A stretch of DNA of 55,139 nt, from positions 1-55,139 of the forward strand of contig JAICHV010000023.1 in assembly GCA_025924715.1 (NCBI GenBank). Reading direction: 5' to 3'. This DNA comes from Alphaproteobacteria bacterium (lineage in GTDB: Bacteria; Pseudomonadota; Alphaproteobacteria; Micropepsales; Micropepsaceae). Under the pieces are notes generated by a model. That model made no database searches. It was not told where the DNA came from and saw nothing but the letters and a program-made list of their open reading frames with translations. The translations under genes were made by a program, and so were the position numbers. Numbering within the stretch: the stretch's first letter is position 1; each line of letters opens with the position of its first letter. Positions 26,354 through 35,981 of this stretch are shown in pieces.

Positions 26354-26788
26354 TCAAAGGGCGCCCGCGCGTTTCATCTGGCCGGCCGCCGCCGCCAGGC
26401 TGCGCGATTCCAGAACTTGCGCGGTTGCATCGCGTGCCGCCAGCAGGGCCTTGCGGATGCCGCAAATTGCCTCGTCGAAACAGTCGTCGCATTTGCGATA
26501 GGCCATGACGCTGACACAGGGGCTGAGAGCCAAGGGACCGTCGGTGACACGGAGCACATCGGCAAAGCTGATGTCCTTGGCGGCGCGGCCCAGGGAATAG
26601 CCCCCCGACCGCCCCCGATGGCTGCGTACGATGCCGGGCTTTTTCAGCTCCAGGAGGATCTGTTCCAGGAATTTGCGCGGCACCTTGGCGGTCTCGGCGA
26701 TCTCCGAGATTTGCACCGGCTCATTATCGCCCCGGGCCGCCAGGACCAGCAGGGCGCGCAGGGCATAACGGGATTTCTGCGACAACAT
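26354..26788 (-). CDS. Rrf2-family regulator of the sulfate-uptake cluster (CymR/IscR-like)
   Basis: The 144-residue protein has a winged helix MLSQKSRYALRALLVLAA, with KVPRKFLEQILLELKKPGIV and the wing SHRGRSGGYSLGR. Four cysteines, C91, C100, C103 and C109, lie in the region where IscR and NsrR hold a cluster, but the C-x8-C-x2-C-x5-C spacing differs from both. Rrf2 proteins such as CymR control sulfur acquisition in other bacteria. Position 117 bp upstream of the porin-sbp-cysTWA genes on the same strand suggests local control. Signal (cluster, cysteine or sulfide) is unknown. Confidence 0.82.
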   Translation of the reverse strand: MLSQKSRYALRALLVLAARGDNEPVQISEIAETAKVPRKFLEQILLELKKPGIVRSHRGRSGGYSLGRAAKDISFADVLRVTDGPLALSPCVSVMAYRKCDDCFDEAICGIRKALLAARDATAQVLESRSLAAAAGQMKRAGAL

Positions 26789-27045
26789 GGCCGAAGGATA
26801 CTAGATCAAGCCTATAGACAAAACCGCCTTGCGAGCCCTCGCTTGGCCGCCCCCGGCGCCGCCACCCAGGACCGGGGGACCGAAATGGAAAATGACTGCA
26901 AATTCAGGGACCTTGGGGACGGCTTGCGACCATTCGAGCCGTGCGCGGACCGGATTTGGCGTTATAGTGGCCGGGCATCGCCAGGCTCATTTTCCGTCCC
27001 CATGCCCGACCACAAGCGGCTCGCCCCGACCCGTCCGGAGACTTC

Positions 27046-30000
27046 ATGACCTGGATTGTGCGGGTCGCGCTGGAGCGCCCCCTCACCTTTATCGTCCTGG
27101 CCCTGCTGATCCTGATTTTCGGGCCGATCGCGGCTGTCAGGACGCCCACCGACATTTTCCCCGCCATCAACATCCCGGTGATCGGTTCCGCCTTTCAATT
27201 CTCCAATATGTCGTCGCAGGAGATGTCCAACCGCATTCTCACCAATTACGAGCGCTATCTCACCACCGTCGTCGACAATGTCGAGCATCTGGAAAGCCAG
27301 GCGATGCCGGGTATCGGTATCGAGAAAATTTATTTCCAGCCCGGCACCGATATCCCCATGGCGATGGCGCAGCTTACTGCCGCCGCCCAGGGCTCGGTCC
27401 GGCAGGCCCCCGCCGGCACCCAGCCCCCTTTGATCATCGTTTATAATGCCGCGACCGTGCCGGTGCTGCAGGTCGCTTATTCCGGCAAGGGCCTCAGCGA
27501 GCAACAATTGCTGGATGCCGCCAACACCATCGTGCGGCCGCGCCTGGCCACGGTGCGCGGGGCCGCGATCCCCGGGCCCTATGGCGGCAAGAACCGCCAG
27601 GTGGTGCTGGATCTCGATCCCGTGGCGTTGCAGGCGCATGGCCTGTCGGCGCAGGACGTACAGGCCGCGGTCGCCAACCAGACCCTGATCGTGCCCGCCG
27701 GCAATATGAAGATGGGCGCCTATCAATATACCGTGAAGCTCAACAACGCGGCGGAAACGATCGAGGGACTGAACGAACTGCCGATCAAGACCGTGGGCGG
27801 GGTGACGATCTTCCTGCGCGATGTGGGGCGGGCCCGCGACGGCGGCGCCATTCAGACCAATGTCGTGCATGTTTATGGCGGGCGCTCGGTCCTGACCACC
27901 ATCCTCAAGAACGGCAATGCGTCCACCCTGGACGTGGTGGCGGGTATCAAAGACCTGATCGGCCAGCTCAAGGATCAATTGCCGCCCGGCCTGCGCATCG
28001 ATTTCTTCAACGACCAGTCGATCTTCGTCAAAGCGGCGGTGAGCGGCGTGGTCCGCGAGGGCATCATCGCCGCCGCCCTGACCAGCCTGATGATCCTGTT
28101 GTTCCTGGGCTCCTGGCGTTCGACGGTGATCATCGCCACCTCGATTCCGCTCGCGGTCCTTTCGGCGGTGATCGGATTATGGGCGACGGGGCAAACCCTG
28201 AACATCATGACTCTCGGGGGCCTCGCCTTGGCGGTGGGCATTTTGGTGGACGACGCCACCGTCACCATCGAGAACATCAATTGGCACCTGGAACAGGGCA
28301 AGGATGTGCGCAGCGCGATCATGGACGGGGCCCGCCAGATCGTGCAGCCGGCCTTTGTCTCCCTGCTCTGCATCTGCATCGTCTTCGTGCCCATGTTCGA
28401 CCTGCCCGGCGTCGCCGGCTATCTGTTCCTGTCCATGGGCCTGAGTGTGGTGTTCTCGATGGTCGCCTCATTCATCTTGTCGCGTACCCTGGTGCCGACG
28501 CTGTCGATGTATCTGCTAAAGCCCCATCTTCACGGTGCGCGCGACGTGGCCGCCGCCGACCACGCCTTGCACCAGGCATCGGGCCGCCATCCCCTGGCAC
28601 GGCTGCAGCGCGGTTTCGAGCGGCAATTTGAACGGGCGCGCGAATCCTATCGCAACCTGCTGGCCCTGGCGATGAGCCGCCGCAAGCTGTTCGTGATCGG
28701 ATTCCTGGCCGCGGTTGGGGCCTCGATGCTGCTGGTACCGTTTCTGGGCTCCAATTTCTTCCCCGCGATCGATACCGGCCAAGTGACGCTTCATATGCGC
28801 ACGCCCACCGGCACCCGGCTGGAAGACACCACCCAGATCGCCGGCCGGATCGAGGAAGACGTGCGCCGGATCATCCCGGCGGATGAACTGGACACCATCG
28901 TGGACAGCCTGGGGATGCCCTTCAGCAGCGTGAACCTCATCTACAACAATTCGGGCATCGTGGGGACGCAGGATGGCGACATCTTCATCAGCCTGAAGCC
29001 GGGCCACCATCCCACCGCCGACTATCTGCGGCGGCTGCGCGAAGTGCTGCCGCGCCGCTATCCCGGCGTGACCTTTTCCTATCCGCCCGCAGATATCGTC
29101 AGCCAGATTCTGAATTTCGGCACCCCGGCGCCGATCGACCTTCAGATCACCGCCACCGATACCGAGGGCGCAATGGATTTCGCCCGCCGCATCCTGCCGC
29201 AACTGCGCGCCATACCCGGGCTGGTCGATGCCCGGATCCAGGAATCCCAATCCTACCCGCAATTGCGCTTCGACGCCGACCGCGCCCGCATGGCGCAATA
29301 TGGCGTCACCGAGAAAGACGTCACCGGCGCCCTGGCCACGGCGCTGGCCGGCACCGGACAGACGGCGCCGAATTTCTGGCTCAATCCCAAAACCGGCGTG
29401 TCCTATCCGATTGTCTCCCAGACGCCCGAATACCGCATGGACAGCATGGCGGCGCTGCAAAACCTGCCGGTGACGCCGGCGGGCGGCGGCGCCCCGCAAA
29501 TGCTGGGGGGCCTGGGCCAGCTCAGCCGCGAGCCCACGGCGTCGGTGGTGACCCATTACGATATCCAGCCCACCATCAACATCTACGCCACCACCCAGGA
29601 CCGCGACCTGGGCAGCGTCGCCGCCGCCGTGCGTGCGGTGATGGCGCGCAACCAAGCCGCCCTGCCGCGCGGCGCCAGACTGGTCCTGCGCGGTCAGGTG
29701 GTCACCATGGAGACCGCCTTTGGCGGCTTGTTCCTGGGATTGGCCGGCGCCGTCGTGCTGATCTATCTGCTGATCGTGGTCAATTTCCAATCCTGGCTCG
29801 ATCCCTTCATCATCATCACCGCCCTGCCCGGCGCCATCGCCGGCATTGTCTGGACTCTCTTCGCCACCGGCACGACGTTATCGGTGCCGGCTTTGACGGG
29901 CTCGATCATGTGCATGGGGGTGGCGACCGCCAACTCCATCCTGGTGGTGAGCTTCGCCCGCGAGCGGCTGGCCGCCACCGGCGACGCCATGCGGGCCGCG

Positions 30001-30258
30001 ATCGAGGCCGGCGTCACCCGCTTCCGTCCGGTGTTGATGACCGCCCTGGCGATGATCATCGGCATGCTGCCCCTGGCGCTAGGCCTGGGCGAAGGCGGCG
30101 AGCAGAATGCGCCGCTGGGCCGCGCCGTGATCGGCGGTCTGGTCTTTGCCACCTGTGCCACCCTGATCTTCGTGCCGGTGGTTTTCAGCATCGTGCATGG
30201 CCGAAAGAAGCGCGGAACCGAGGCACGGGCGGTGAAATCCGGAGAAGTCTATGCCTGA
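27046..30258 (+). CDS. RND efflux permease (AcrB superfamily)
   Basis: The 1070-residue protein has the two-fold RND layout: segment 1 (RPLTFIVLALLILIFGPIAA), a large periplasmic loop, segments 2-6, a second loop and segments 8-12. The paired proton-relay aspartates D402-D403 are present in GILVDDATVTIENI. The lysine that completes the relay in AcrB (K940) is replaced: the matching stretch reads GVATANSILVV with A962 there. The class is HAE-1-like or a related uncharacterised branch; the HME metal-pump motif is absent. The pump lies first in an operon with an adaptor gene that overlaps it by 8 bp. Substrate unknown; no outer-membrane factor is encoded here. Confidence 0.9.
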   Translation: MTWIVRVALERPLTFIVLALLILIFGPIAAVRTPTDIFPAINIPVIGSAFQFSNMSSQEMSNRILTNYERYLTTVVDNVEHLESQAMPGIGIEKIYFQPGTDIPMAMAQLTAAAQGSVRQAPAGTQPPLIIVYNAATVPVLQVAYSGKGLSEQQLLDAANTIVRPRLATVRGAAIPGPYGGKNRQVVLDLDPVALQAHGLSAQDVQAAVANQTLIVPAGNMKMGAYQYTVKLNNAAETIEGLNELPIKTVGGVTIFLRDVGRARDGGAIQTNVVHVYGGRSVLTTILKNGNASTLDVVAGIKDLIGQLKDQLPPGLRIDFFNDQSIFVKAAVSGVVREGIIAAALTSLMILLFLGSWRSTVIIATSIPLAVLSAVIGLWATGQTLNIMTLGGLALAVGILVDDATVTIENINWHLEQGKDVRSAIMDGARQIVQPAFVSLLCICIVFVPMFDLPGVAGYLFLSMGLSVVFSMVASFILSRTLVPTLSMYLLKPHLHGARDVAAADHALHQASGRHPLARLQRGFERQFERARESYRNLLALAMSRRKLFVIGFLAAVGASMLLVPFLGSNFFPAIDTGQVTLHMRTPTGTRLEDTTQIAGRIEEDVRRIIPADELDTIVDSLGMPFSSVNLIYNNSGIVGTQDGDIFISLKPGHHPTADYLRRLREVLPRRYPGVTFSYPPADIVSQILNFGTPAPIDLQITATDTEGAMDFARRILPQLRAIPGLVDARIQESQSYPQLRFDADRARMAQYGVTEKDVTGALATALAGTGQTAPNFWLNPKTGVSYPIVSQTPEYRMDSMAALQNLPVTPAGGGAPQMLGGLGQLSREPTASVVTHYDIQPTINIYATTQDRDLGSVAAAVRAVMARNQAALPRGARLVLRGQVVTMETAFGGLFLGLAGAVVLIYLLIVVNFQSWLDPFIIITALPGAIAGIVWTLFATGTTLSVPALTGSIMCMGVATANSILVVSFARERLAATGDAMRAAIEAGVTRFRPVLMTALAMIIGMLPLALGLGEGGEQNAPLGRAVIGGLVFATCATLIFVPVVFSIVHGRKKRGTEARAVKSGEVYA

Positions 30259-31420
30259 CAAGCCGCATGACAATGACATCCTGCGATACCGCACGCCTCG
30301 CGGCCTGAAGCGGGCGGGGTTGATCGCGCTCTGCGCCGCCGGCGCCGTCGCCGCGATCGGCATCGCGCTGCGCTATCAGGGCGAGAAGCGAACCGAAAAC
30401 TGGACCGAGGACCAGTTCATTCCTTCGGTCCAAGTGGTCAAACCCAAAGGCGCCCAGGCCGGCGGGGACCTGACCCTGCCCGGCGATGTGCAGGCCTTCA
30501 CCAATGCGCCGATCTATGCCCAGGTCTCCGGCACGGTGCGCAAATGGTATTTCGACATCGGCGCGCGGGTGAAAAAGGGCGCCCTGCTGGCCCAGCTCGA
30601 CGACCGCAATTACCAGGCGGCGCTCGATCAGGCCAAGGGCCAGCTGGCACGCGATAGCGCCACCCTGGCCAATGCCAAGGTGGACCTTGGCCGCTACCAG
30701 GCGCTGGCGGCGCAAAACGCCATTTCAGCCCAGCAGCTCGCAGCCCAGACCACCACCGTGGCCGCCGATACCGGCATCGTCGACACCGACCGTGCCGCGG
30801 TCCAAAACGCCGCCGTCAATCTCGGCTATACCAGGATCACCGCCCCCTTCGATGGCATCGTTACCAGCCGGGCGGTGGATGTGGGCACCCTGGTCACCAT
30901 CGGCACCGCCTCCCCGACGCCGCTCTTCACCATCACCGATCAGACCAGATTGCGCATTTATGTCCATGTTCCGCAGGTTTATTCCGCAGCGCTCACCCCC
31001 GGGCTGACGGCGCGTTTCACGGTGCCCGAATATCCCGGGCGGCAATTCACCGCCACTTTGGCCGCCGCCGCCCAGGCGATGTCCGCCGCCAACGGCACGC
31101 AGCTGGCGCAGTTCGTCATCGACAATGCCGGCGGCACCATCAAACCGGGCGATTATGCCGAGGTTCATCTGCAGCTTGCCGCCGGCAAGGGCTCTGTCCG
31201 GCTGCCGGCCACGACGCTGCTCTTTCGCGATAGCGGCATGATGGTGGCGACGGTGGACTCGTCCGATCATGTGCGTCTCAAACCGATCCATATCGGCACC
31301 GATATGGGCAATGCCGTGGAGGTCGATAATGGCGTCGCCCCGGCGGACCGTGTGATTGACAATCCTCCCGATTCGATTCGCGATGGCGACAAGGTTCGGG
31401 TAGGAACGGCGCCGGATTAA
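30251..31420 (+). CDS. RND periplasmic adaptor (membrane-fusion protein)
   Basis: The 389-residue protein has an N-terminal membrane anchor (about 22-42). The biotinyl-lipoyl half-motifs are IYAQVSGTVRKWYFDIGARV and ITAPFDGIVTSRAVDVGTLV, which flank an alpha-hairpin at about 115-180 ([20 protein letters not shown]). A beta-barrel and membrane-proximal domain follow. It links the permease of 27046-30258 to an outer-membrane channel encoded elsewhere. The 8-bp overlap indicates coupled translation. Confidence 0.9.
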   Translation: MPDKPHDNDILRYRTPRGLKRAGLIALCAAGAVAAIGIALRYQGEKRTENWTEDQFIPSVQVVKPKGAQAGGDLTLPGDVQAFTNAPIYAQVSGTVRKWYFDIGARVKKGALLAQLDDRNYQAALDQAKGQLARDSATLANAKVDLGRYQALAAQNAISAQQLAAQTTTVAADTGIVDTDRAAVQNAAVNLGYTRITAPFDGIVTSRAVDVGTLVTIGTASPTPLFTITDQTRLRIYVHVPQVYSAALTPGLTARFTVPEYPGRQFTATLAAAAQAMSAANGTQLAQFVIDNAGGTIKPGDYAEVHLQLAAGKGSVRLPATTLLFRDSGMMVATVDSSDHVRLKPIHIGTDMGNAVEVDNGVAPADRVIDNPPDSIRDGDKVRVGTAPD

Positions 31421-31435
31421 TCAGGGGAAGATAAT

Positions 31436-31933
31436 ATGCGACATATTGCGATGGTGATGGTCCTAGCTTTGGCGGCGGGGCTGGCGGGTTGCTCGAAAAA
31501 AGCCGAGGCGCCCAAATTGCCGGTCTATGACCTGAGCAAGGCGTCGAACCAGAAATACCTGGCCGACAATGCCGCCAAGCCCGGCGTGTTCAAGACCGCC
31601 GATGGCCTGCAATATCGCGTCATCAAATCGGGCGCCGGCAAGACGCCGCAGCGCCCCGACGACATGGTCACCGTTCGCTACAAAGGCTGGCTGATCAACG
31701 GCAAGGTGTTCGACCAGACCAAGGGCAATGACACCGCCAGCTTTCCCGCCGGTGGACTGATCCCCGGCTGGGTCGAAGCGCTGTCGATGATGAAGGAAGG
31801 CGATGAGTGGGAACTGGTGATCCCCTCCGAGCTCGGCTATGGCCCGGACGGGGCGGGCGACGGCGCCATTCCCGGCGGCCAGACCTTGGTCTTCGACATG
31901 ACGCTGGTCAAAGTCGATCCCGCGACGCCTTAA
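31436..31933 (+). CDS. FKBP-type peptidyl-prolyl isomerase lipoprotein
   Basis: The 165-residue protein has lipobox L16-A-G-C19, so it is a probable lipoprotein. The FKBP domain covers about 52-162: GLQYRVIKSGAGKTPQ, VTVRYKGWLINGKVFD, then LIPGWVEALSMMKEGDEWEL, LGYG and LVFDMTLVKV. It catalyses proline isomerisation of envelope proteins. It begins 15 bp after the adaptor stop in the same direction, so it may fold parts of the pump or simply share its transcript. Confidence 0.9.
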   Translation: MRHIAMVMVLALAAGLAGCSKKAEAPKLPVYDLSKASNQKYLADNAAKPGVFKTADGLQYRVIKSGAGKTPQRPDDMVTVRYKGWLINGKVFDQTKGNDTASFPAGGLIPGWVEALSMMKEGDEWELVIPSELGYGPDGAGDGAIPGGQTLVFDMTLVKVDPATP

Positions 31934-31940
31934 GCCAAGT

Positions 31941-31958
31941 TCAGAACTTGTAACTGTG
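31941..31958 (-). pseudogene. Duplicated 3' tail of a TonB-dependent receptor gene
   Basis: On the minus strand these bases read CACAGTTACAAGTTCTGA, H-S-Y-K-F-stop. The intact receptor gene ends 160 bp away with L-S-Y-K-F-stop (32103-32117). The terminal aromatic motif is the outer-membrane insertion signal of beta-barrels. The fragment lies on the far side of the palindromic repeat block, in the same orientation as the receptor, so it looks like a copied or left-behind gene end. The match is short. Confidence 0.4.
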
Positions 31959-31965
31959 AGGCACG

Positions 31966-31982
31966 ACCGGCCAAAGGCCGGT
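31966..31982. terminator. GC-rich hairpin, probable bidirectional terminator
   Basis: ACCGGCC (31966-31972), loop AAA, GGCCGGT (31976-31982). It lies between the convergent FKBP and TonB-receptor genes and directly abuts the next hairpin at 31982. No T-tract. Confidence 0.5.
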
Positions 31983-32008
31983 TAAACCGATCCTGTGGAT
32001 CGGTTTAA
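31982..32008. repeat. Palindromic repeat element, copy 2
   Basis: TTAAACCGATCC (31982-31993), loop TGT, GGATCGGTTTAA (31997-32008): a perfect 12-bp stem with a 3-nt loop. It is a variant of the AAACGATCC family with one extra C. Confidence 0.8.
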
Positions 32009-32054
32009 GTGCCGAACGCGCCGAGCAGCGAGAAGCGTTTGGCCGTCAGGCCAA

Positions 32055-32079
32055 CGAAACGATCCGGTGGATCGTTTCG
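32055..32079. repeat. Palindromic repeat element, copy 3
   Basis: CGAAACGATCC (32055-32065), loop GGT, GGATCGTTTCG (32069-32079): a perfect 11-bp stem. On the plus strand it continues AGCGACGAGCGAGGC, the same flank seen beside copy 1 and copy 4. It sits 24 bp from the TonB-receptor stop. Confidence 0.85.
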
Positions 32080-32102
32080 AGCGACGAGCGAGGCGCAACT
32101 CG

Positions 32103-34772
32103 CTAGAACTTGTAGCTCAGCGTCACACCACTCATCCGCGGCGGCAGCGGTACGCATTGCAGCAGGCCCGAGGCATTCAAGATGCCGAAGGAGCCCTGCG
32201 GCGCCGAACTCAACTGGCCGGTATATTCCGGCAGGCAGGCCTTGGTGTTGAGGGCATTGTTCATGGTCAGCGCGATGTCGACCCGCTTTTGCGCCACATT
32301 CAACAGATCGATGCGCAGGTTGAGGAAGCCATAGGCGCCCGCGCGCTGGCTGGGATCGAAGCCGGTCATATTGGCGAGATAACGGCCCTGCCAATAATAA
32401 TGCGCCGTGAAGCTGAGATCGTCGATCGGCAGGCCCGCCAGGTCCTTGAGACCGGTGGAATAGCTCGCGGTCTCGTTGGTCTGCCACACCGGCAGCGGGA
32501 AAGGCGAGCCCGACAGATTGGTGCCCCCGGTCGGCAGCAGATAGCCGGGCGGCGGGACATAAGTGAAATCGGTATAGCGCGCGTCCAGGAAACTGCCCGA
32601 GGCGTTCAGGCTCAGTCCCGGCAGCGGCAGCACGGTGAGGTCCCACTCCACCCCGTGAATATGCGCGGTCTTGGCGTTGAGGGTGACATTGTCATTGGTG
32701 GCGGCAGGACAGGAGCCGGCATTGTACAGCGCCTGGGTACAGGGCACGCCGCCCGGTCCGGTGGCAAGGGTGACATTGGGCAACGTCACCAGCACCTGGA
32801 TATCGTGATAGTCCGAGAAATAGCCGTCGAGATTGGCGCGGACCGGAATCCCCGCAACGGTAAAGTCCGATTTGATGCCCAGCTCATAGTCGGTAACGTT
32901 TTCCGGCTGCGCGATGATGGCGGCCGGCTGAACCGCGGCGCTGTTGATGGCGCCGGAGCGATAGCCGCTGCGCGTGGTGGCATAGACCAGCGTGCCATCC
33001 CACAGATCATGGTCGAGCGCCACGGTATAAGTGGGCTTGTGGAAGCCGGCGTCGACATTCACATTGCATTGGGACAGTGGCAGCAGCTTGCCATGGGTAT
33101 CGGTCAGGGCACAGGCATGGGTCTGGCCATTATATGTGATGCCGTGAAAGGTGATCGGCGTGGGGTCATAGACGCCGTTGTTCACCGCCGCGCTGGTGGC
33201 CGCCGAGGCCGGGAAGATGTCGTCGAGCAAACCCAGAAAAGCGTGGCGCTGGTCATAGGTATAGCGGCCGCCCACCGTCAGCCTTGTATCGGGCCGGATC
33301 GCATAAGTCGCCTGGGCATAGACGGCGTATGACGTGTTCATCTGGCTGTTGGTCCGGCCGTCTTGCTCCGTGATCTGCTTGTTGGGAAGGGGCTGCGGGG
33401 TTACCGCGCTGGGCAGATAGAGATAGAACAAGCCGCCGTCGCGCGGCGAATCTTCCTGGAAGAAGAACGCCCCGGTGGTCCATTTCAGCGCGCCTTCCAG
33501 CGTGGTGCCATTGACCGTCAGTTCCGACTGATAGGATTTATAGTCGGGGTCCATATATTCATATTCGGTGGTGTTATAGGGCAGGCCGCGACTGATCGAA
33601 GTGCCTTGATTGTCCCACCAGCGATAGGCGCTGAGCCATTTGACGCTGACATCGCCAAAATCCTTGTTCACCACCGCGGACACCGTCTGGTAATGCCCGA
33701 CGTCCTGGTTGTTGATCGCCTGCTCGACGCTCCAGAAGCCGTAATTCTGTTCGCGCGCCACGGACTGCAGCAGCGAATTATAGGCCAGGGGATCGGGGTT
33801 GATCCCACTCGCCCCCGTCGGGGTCACGGTAGTGTAATAAGGCGCGATCACATGACCCAAAAGATCGGTGAACCCGTTGCAGCTTCCGGGGATGTTGCAG
33901 ATCGCGGTCTTGCCGTTGCGGGTGCCCGAACCTGGGAAATAGCCCAGGTCGTGATAGGACGAGCCGGTATCATGTTCGGCGGCAAGATTGGCGCGCAGCA
34001 CGATGTTGAAGCTGTCGTCCGGCTGCCATTTGAGCGAAAAATTGCCGGCGATCTTGTTGGCGCCCATGGCCGGCTGATTGTTGTGCACGCCGCTGGACGG
34101 ATCGTAGAAATAATTGACGAGATAGCCCTTATAGTCGGTCACCTGCACCGCGCCGCGGAAGAACAGCGTGTCGCTCAAGGGGATGTTGATCGCACCCTCG
34201 AAAGAGGCGCGGTCATGATCGCCGCCGGAGATCTGCACATTGCCGCCATAGGTGTCGGTAGGCTCGCGGGTCTCATACAGAACCGCGCCGCCGGTGGAAT
34301 TGCGCCCCACCAGGGTGCCTTGCGGGCCCTTAAGCACTTCGATCCTATCGACATCGAACAACGAGCCGGTCAGGCCCACGGGACGGGCCATATAAACGCC
34401 GTCGACATAAATCGCCGCTGCCGTATCGAACGACATCACCGACTGGCCGGAGCTGGAATCGAAATCCCGCTGGCCGCGAATGGTGACGTTGAGCGTATCC
34501 TGGCGGAAGGTGGTGGGCGCGATATAGACCGAAGGCGCCACATATTTGAGATCTTCGACCGTCTGAACGCTGAGCTTTTCGAGCGACGCCTGATCCAGCG
34601 CGGTGATCGCAATCGGGACCTGTTGGGCGTCTTCGGCCCGTTTGCGGGCGGTGACGATAACGGTCTCGATCCCGGTGATTTGGGTGCCGGACGAGGATGG
34701 GGTTTGCTGTCCCCAGACGCCGGTGGAAATCCCGCACAGCACCGCCGTGGTGCCCAATAGAAGCCTGCGCAT
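32103..34772 (-). CDS. TonB-dependent outer-membrane receptor
   Basis: The 889-residue protein has a signal peptide (about 1-22). A TonB box-like [11 protein letters not shown] lies at about 35-46, then a plug domain to about 170 ([32 protein letters not shown]) and a 22-strand barrel ending in LSYKF with terminal phenylalanine. This pattern (VTARKR, GPQGTL, TGGAV) is typical of the large receptor paralogue family in sphingomonads and relatives. It imports a siderophore, sugar or aromatic ligand using TonB energy. It is divergent from an SDR gene across 113 bp, so the ligand may be a compound the SDR oxidises or reduces; that is inference. Confidence 0.92.
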   Translation of the reverse strand: MRRLLLGTTAVLCGISTGVWGQQTPSSSGTQITGIETVIVTARKRAEDAQQVPIAITALDQASLEKLSVQTVEDLKYVAPSVYIAPTTFRQDTLNVTIRGQRDFDSSSGQSVMSFDTAAAIYVDGVYMARPVGLTGSLFDVDRIEVLKGPQGTLVGRNSTGGAVLYETREPTDTYGGNVQISGGDHDRASFEGAINIPLSDTLFFRGAVQVTDYKGYLVNYFYDPSSGVHNNQPAMGANKIAGNFSLKWQPDDSFNIVLRANLAAEHDTGSSYHDLGYFPGSGTRNGKTAICNIPGSCNGFTDLLGHVIAPYYTTVTPTGASGINPDPLAYNSLLQSVAREQNYGFWSVEQAINNQDVGHYQTVSAVVNKDFGDVSVKWLSAYRWWDNQGTSISRGLPYNTTEYEYMDPDYKSYQSELTVNGTTLEGALKWTTGAFFFQEDSPRDGGLFYLYLPSAVTPQPLPNKQITEQDGRTNSQMNTSYAVYAQATYAIRPDTRLTVGGRYTYDQRHAFLGLLDDIFPASAATSAAVNNGVYDPTPITFHGITYNGQTHACALTDTHGKLLPLSQCNVNVDAGFHKPTYTVALDHDLWDGTLVYATTRSGYRSGAINSAAVQPAAIIAQPENVTDYELGIKSDFTVAGIPVRANLDGYFSDYHDIQVLVTLPNVTLATGPGGVPCTQALYNAGSCPAATNDNVTLNAKTAHIHGVEWDLTVLPLPGLSLNASGSFLDARYTDFTYVPPPGYLLPTGGTNLSGSPFPLPVWQTNETASYSTGLKDLAGLPIDDLSFTAHYYWQGRYLANMTGFDPSQRAGAYGFLNLRIDLLNVAQKRVDIALTMNNALNTKACLPEYTGQLSSAPQGSFGILNASGLLQCVPLPPRMSGVTLSYKF

Positions 34773-34885
34773 TTCCCCTCCTGACGCCTTTGGCGGTTGT
34801 CTACTTTATACCCACCCGAAAAAGAAGTGCGCGCCGAGGCATAGGGTGTAAATTGGCCCCGGATGGCCGAAATTTCAGGATTCCC

Positions 34886-35623
34886 ATGAGCAAAATCGCA
34901 CTGGTGACGGGCGCCGGCAGCGGCATCGGGCGGGCGGTGGCTCAGGCCCTGGCGGCGGAGGGTTACACCATGGCCCTGGCGGGACGCCGCCGCCCCGCGC
35001 TGGAGGAGACCGCAACGGCTTGCCCGGAGGCCCTGGTTGTGCCCACCGATGTCTGCGATCCCGCCCAGGTTGAAAACCTCTTTGCCGCGATCAAGGCGCG
35101 TTTCGGGCGGCTGGATCTGCTGTTCAACAATGCCGGCACCTCCGCCCCGGCGCGGCCGATCGAGGAATTGCCGCTTGCCGAGTGGCAACATGTGGTGGCC
35201 GTCAACTTGACCGGGGCGTTCCTCTGCATCCAGCAGGCGGTGAAAATGATGAAGGCGCAGGTCCCCCGGGGCGGGCGCATCATCAACAATGGCTCAATCT
35301 CGGCCCATGCCCCAAGGCCGAATTCGGCCGCCTATACCGCCACCAAACATGCCATCACCGGCCTGACCAAAGCCCTGGCGCTGGATGGACGGGCCTTCGA
35401 CATTACCTGCGGCCAGATCGATATCGGCAATGCGCAAACCGAGCTGACGCAAAAGATGAAAGAGGGCGTCCTCCAGCCCGATGGCAGCACCAGGCCCGAA
35501 CCGGTGATGGATGTGAAAGATGTGGCACGGGCCGTGGTGTATATGGCCAGCCTGCCGCCGCAGGCCAACGTGCTGTCCTTGACCGTGATGGCCAGCAAAA
35601 TGCCTTTTGTAGGCCGCGGCTGA
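34886..35623 (+). CDS. Short-chain dehydrogenase/reductase
   Basis: The 245-residue SDR has the cofactor motif T8-G-A-G-S-G-I-G15 and NNAG at 81-84, a serine in NGSISA (137-139) and catalytic Y150-x3-K154 (SAAYTATK). An arginine after the second strand (AGRRR) suggests NADP(H) preference. ATG 34886 is taken because the Rossmann motif follows directly; an AGGA site is 6 bases upstream. Substrate unknown. Confidence 0.9.
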   Translation: MSKIALVTGAGSGIGRAVAQALAAEGYTMALAGRRRPALEETATACPEALVVPTDVCDPAQVENLFAAIKARFGRLDLLFNNAGTSAPARPIEELPLAEWQHVVAVNLTGAFLCIQQAVKMMKAQVPRGGRIINNGSISAHAPRPNSAAYTATKHAITGLTKALALDGRAFDITCGQIDIGNAQTELTQKMKEGVLQPDGSTRPEPVMDVKDVARAVVYMASLPPQANVLSLTVMASKMPFVGRG

Positions 35624-35717
35624 GGACGGCCTGATATCGCACTGACAAAATTTTGGGCAGGCGGGAGCTTTTCCAGGCACCGGCGGTTGTTATCACCAAC
35701 AACCCGGGAGGGCCTTT

Positions 35718-35903
35718 TTGCGCGCGTGTTTCTTGGCACAGAATGTCTGCGCCCTCGGCTATGGCGTCGCCATGGTCCAGACGCCTGCGCTTGCCGCCGA
35801 GCCCAAGCCGCCGGCCAATGACAGCCTTGCGCCAAAGGACATTGCCCCCCTGCCCAATCGCATGCTGGCCGAGTTCCGCCGCCACGCCCCGCATTATTCC
35901 TGA
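35718..35903 (+). CDS. Possible small secreted proline-rich protein
   Basis: A 61-codon frame starts at TTG 35718, preceded by a strong GGGAGGG site (35706-35712). The first 26 residues resemble a signal peptide ending PALA before AEPKPP. The mature part would be a 35-residue proline-rich peptide ending RRHAPHYS. It lies 78 bp before the cytochrome b gene in the same direction and could be a small partner of that complex. No family recognised; the evidence is the ribosome site, signal-like start and position. Confidence 0.45.
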   Translation: MRACFLAQNVCALGYGVAMVQTPALAAEPKPPANDSLAPKDIAPLPNRMLAEFRRHAPHYS

Positions 35904-35981
35904 CATCGGCATGGACCCGCTGTAACGGGAAACCCCGGCGTCTCGAATAGCCCGTGGAACCTTTTCTTGGTAACCTTGGGC

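Noticed and set aside
33363..34760. Long plus-strand frames (also 32009-33332) opposite the TonB-receptor gene
   Set aside because: Antisense shadows; the receptor reading has signal peptide, plug and barrel-end motifs.
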